A stretch of DNA of 5,985 nucleotides from Methanolinea sp. Lineage in GTDB: Archaea > Halobacteriota > Methanomicrobia > Methanomicrobiales > Methanospirillaceae. The notes beneath the pieces are model-generated. The model had not been told where the DNA came from. It saw nothing but the letters and a program-made list of their open reading frames with translations, and made no database searches. This document shows, piece by piece, positions 5,353 to 5,985 of the stretch. How positions within the stretch are numbered: the first letter of the stretch is position 1; each line of letters begins with the position of its first letter. The DNA is taken from assembly GCA_013331225.1 (NCBI GenBank), contig DUGV01000224.1:1-5985 (forward strand). Reading direction: 5' to 3'. Position numbers and translations under genes: made by a program.

Positions 5353-5985
5353 TTATTTGAATATGTCGAAAATCTGGTCGCTTCCGGTCGCAAGGAGCCT
5401 GTCTCTCTCTTCCCTCTCTTCAACGAGGGCAAGGAGCGGCAATGACATGTCCTGCCCGGGGACGTGACCAAACATCTTCTCGAGCTCCACCTGGTTGGCG
5501 TGCATGAACAGCGCGTTCGGGATCTCCATCGGGCAGTTCTCCTCGCACTGTCCACAGTTCACGCAACTGTCGGCAATGTGCGAGAAACGGATGAGGTGGA
5601 ACATGAAACTGACAGGGAGTTCACCGGGCGGCACGAAGTATGGCTTCTTGGTGCTGCACTCCACGCAGTAGCAGATGGGGCACTGCTCGATACATGCGTA
5701 ACATTTGACACACCGGGACGTCGCGTCTTTAATTTTCTTGAGGCGGTCTCGGCCGTTGCCCAGCCCTTCGAAGTCTTTCTTCCTCCACTTGTCGGCGAGC
5801 TTGAACATGGCGTTTTCGACTTTGCCACGTATCTCCAGGCCTTTCGGGTTCGGTGCCTCTGTCTTGATGACCCCTGCACCGACTGCCGCCTTGAGGAGAC
5901 CGGCACCCTTCTCGCTGCAGACTTCAACGAAGGTTGCCTTGCCGGCCTTGTCGCCAATAACCCCCCAGTTCCCGCAGGCGAGATC
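5353..5985 (-). CDS. fdhB: F420-dependent formate dehydrogenase beta subunit, C-terminal half (5' end outside window)
   Basis: The frame is open to the window edge and yields the last 210 residues of a protein that is usually about 400 residues long. The missing half would carry the rest of the F420/FAD-binding FrhB/FdhB region. The visible part begins with DLACGNWGVIGDKAGKATFV, a hallmark of the FrhB/FdhB C-terminal domain. Two ferredoxin-type clusters follow. The first is CVKCYACIEQCP (fragment residues 92-103), with an added cysteine-rich tail CYCVEC. The second is CVNCGQCEENCP (141-152). The subunit passes electrons between FdhA's molybdopterin/tungstopterin site and F420. The CPICYC tail favours FdhB over FrhB or other F420 oxidoreductases, but paralogues are not excluded. 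No fdhA is visible; it would be expected upstream, beyond position 5985. This gene appears to be the last of its operon. Confidence 0.88.
   Translation of the reverse strand, partial: DLACGNWGVIGDKAGKATFVEVCSEKGAGLLKAAVGAGVIKTEAPNPKGLEIRGKVENAMFKLADKWRKKDFEGLGNGRDRLKKIKDATSRCVKCYACIEQCPICYCVECSTKKPYFVPPGELPVSFMFHLIRFSHIADSCVNCGQCEENCPMEIPNALFMHANQVELEKMFGHVPGQDMSLPLLALVEEREERDRLLATGSDQIFDIFK

Overview
The window looks like chromosomal core DNA of a methanogenic archaeon, most likely order Methanomicrobiales. The reasons are a MiaB-like methylthiotransferase of the archaeal/eukaryotic t6A type, an FdhB-type F420-linked formate dehydrogenase beta subunit, an aspartate-dehydrogenase route to NAD, a tRNA 3' end without an encoded CCA, short T-run terminators and weak or absent ribosome binding sites. 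The genus is not determined. I see no mobile element, CRISPR array or phage gene.

Layout. Bases 1-23 are the 3' end of a tRNA gene on the plus strand. A small membrane protein of unknown function follows (65-523, +). It converges, 14 bases apart, on a leftward pair: a coiled-coil protein of unknown function (538-1164, with a possible longer form to 1251) and, upstream of it, a radical-SAM tRNA methylthiotransferase (1248-2504). A divergent intergenic region (about 2505-2690) carries a T10/A10 tract, a 7-bp inverted repeat near the methylthiotransferase start, and a TATA-like element for the rightward operon.

The best-defined unit is the rightward operon nadX-nadA-nadC (2691-5196). Its three cistrons overlap by 4 bases at each junction (ATGA, then GTGA). 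Together they convert L-aspartate to iminoaspartate, then quinolinate, then nicotinate mononucleotide, which is the de novo route to NAD with aspartate dehydrogenase in place of L-aspartate oxidase (NadB). A T6 tract closes the operon.

The last gene (5353-5985, -) is the C-terminal half of an FdhB-like F420-interacting iron-sulfur subunit. It runs off the window edge and is followed by a T8 terminator in the short convergent intergenic region. Formate dehydrogenase would supply reduced F420 for methanogenesis from formate.

Most of the window is ordinary, well-characterised metabolism. The parts worth a second look are the unknown gene next to the methylthiotransferase, the hairpin at the methylthiotransferase start, and the unknown membrane protein after the tRNA.
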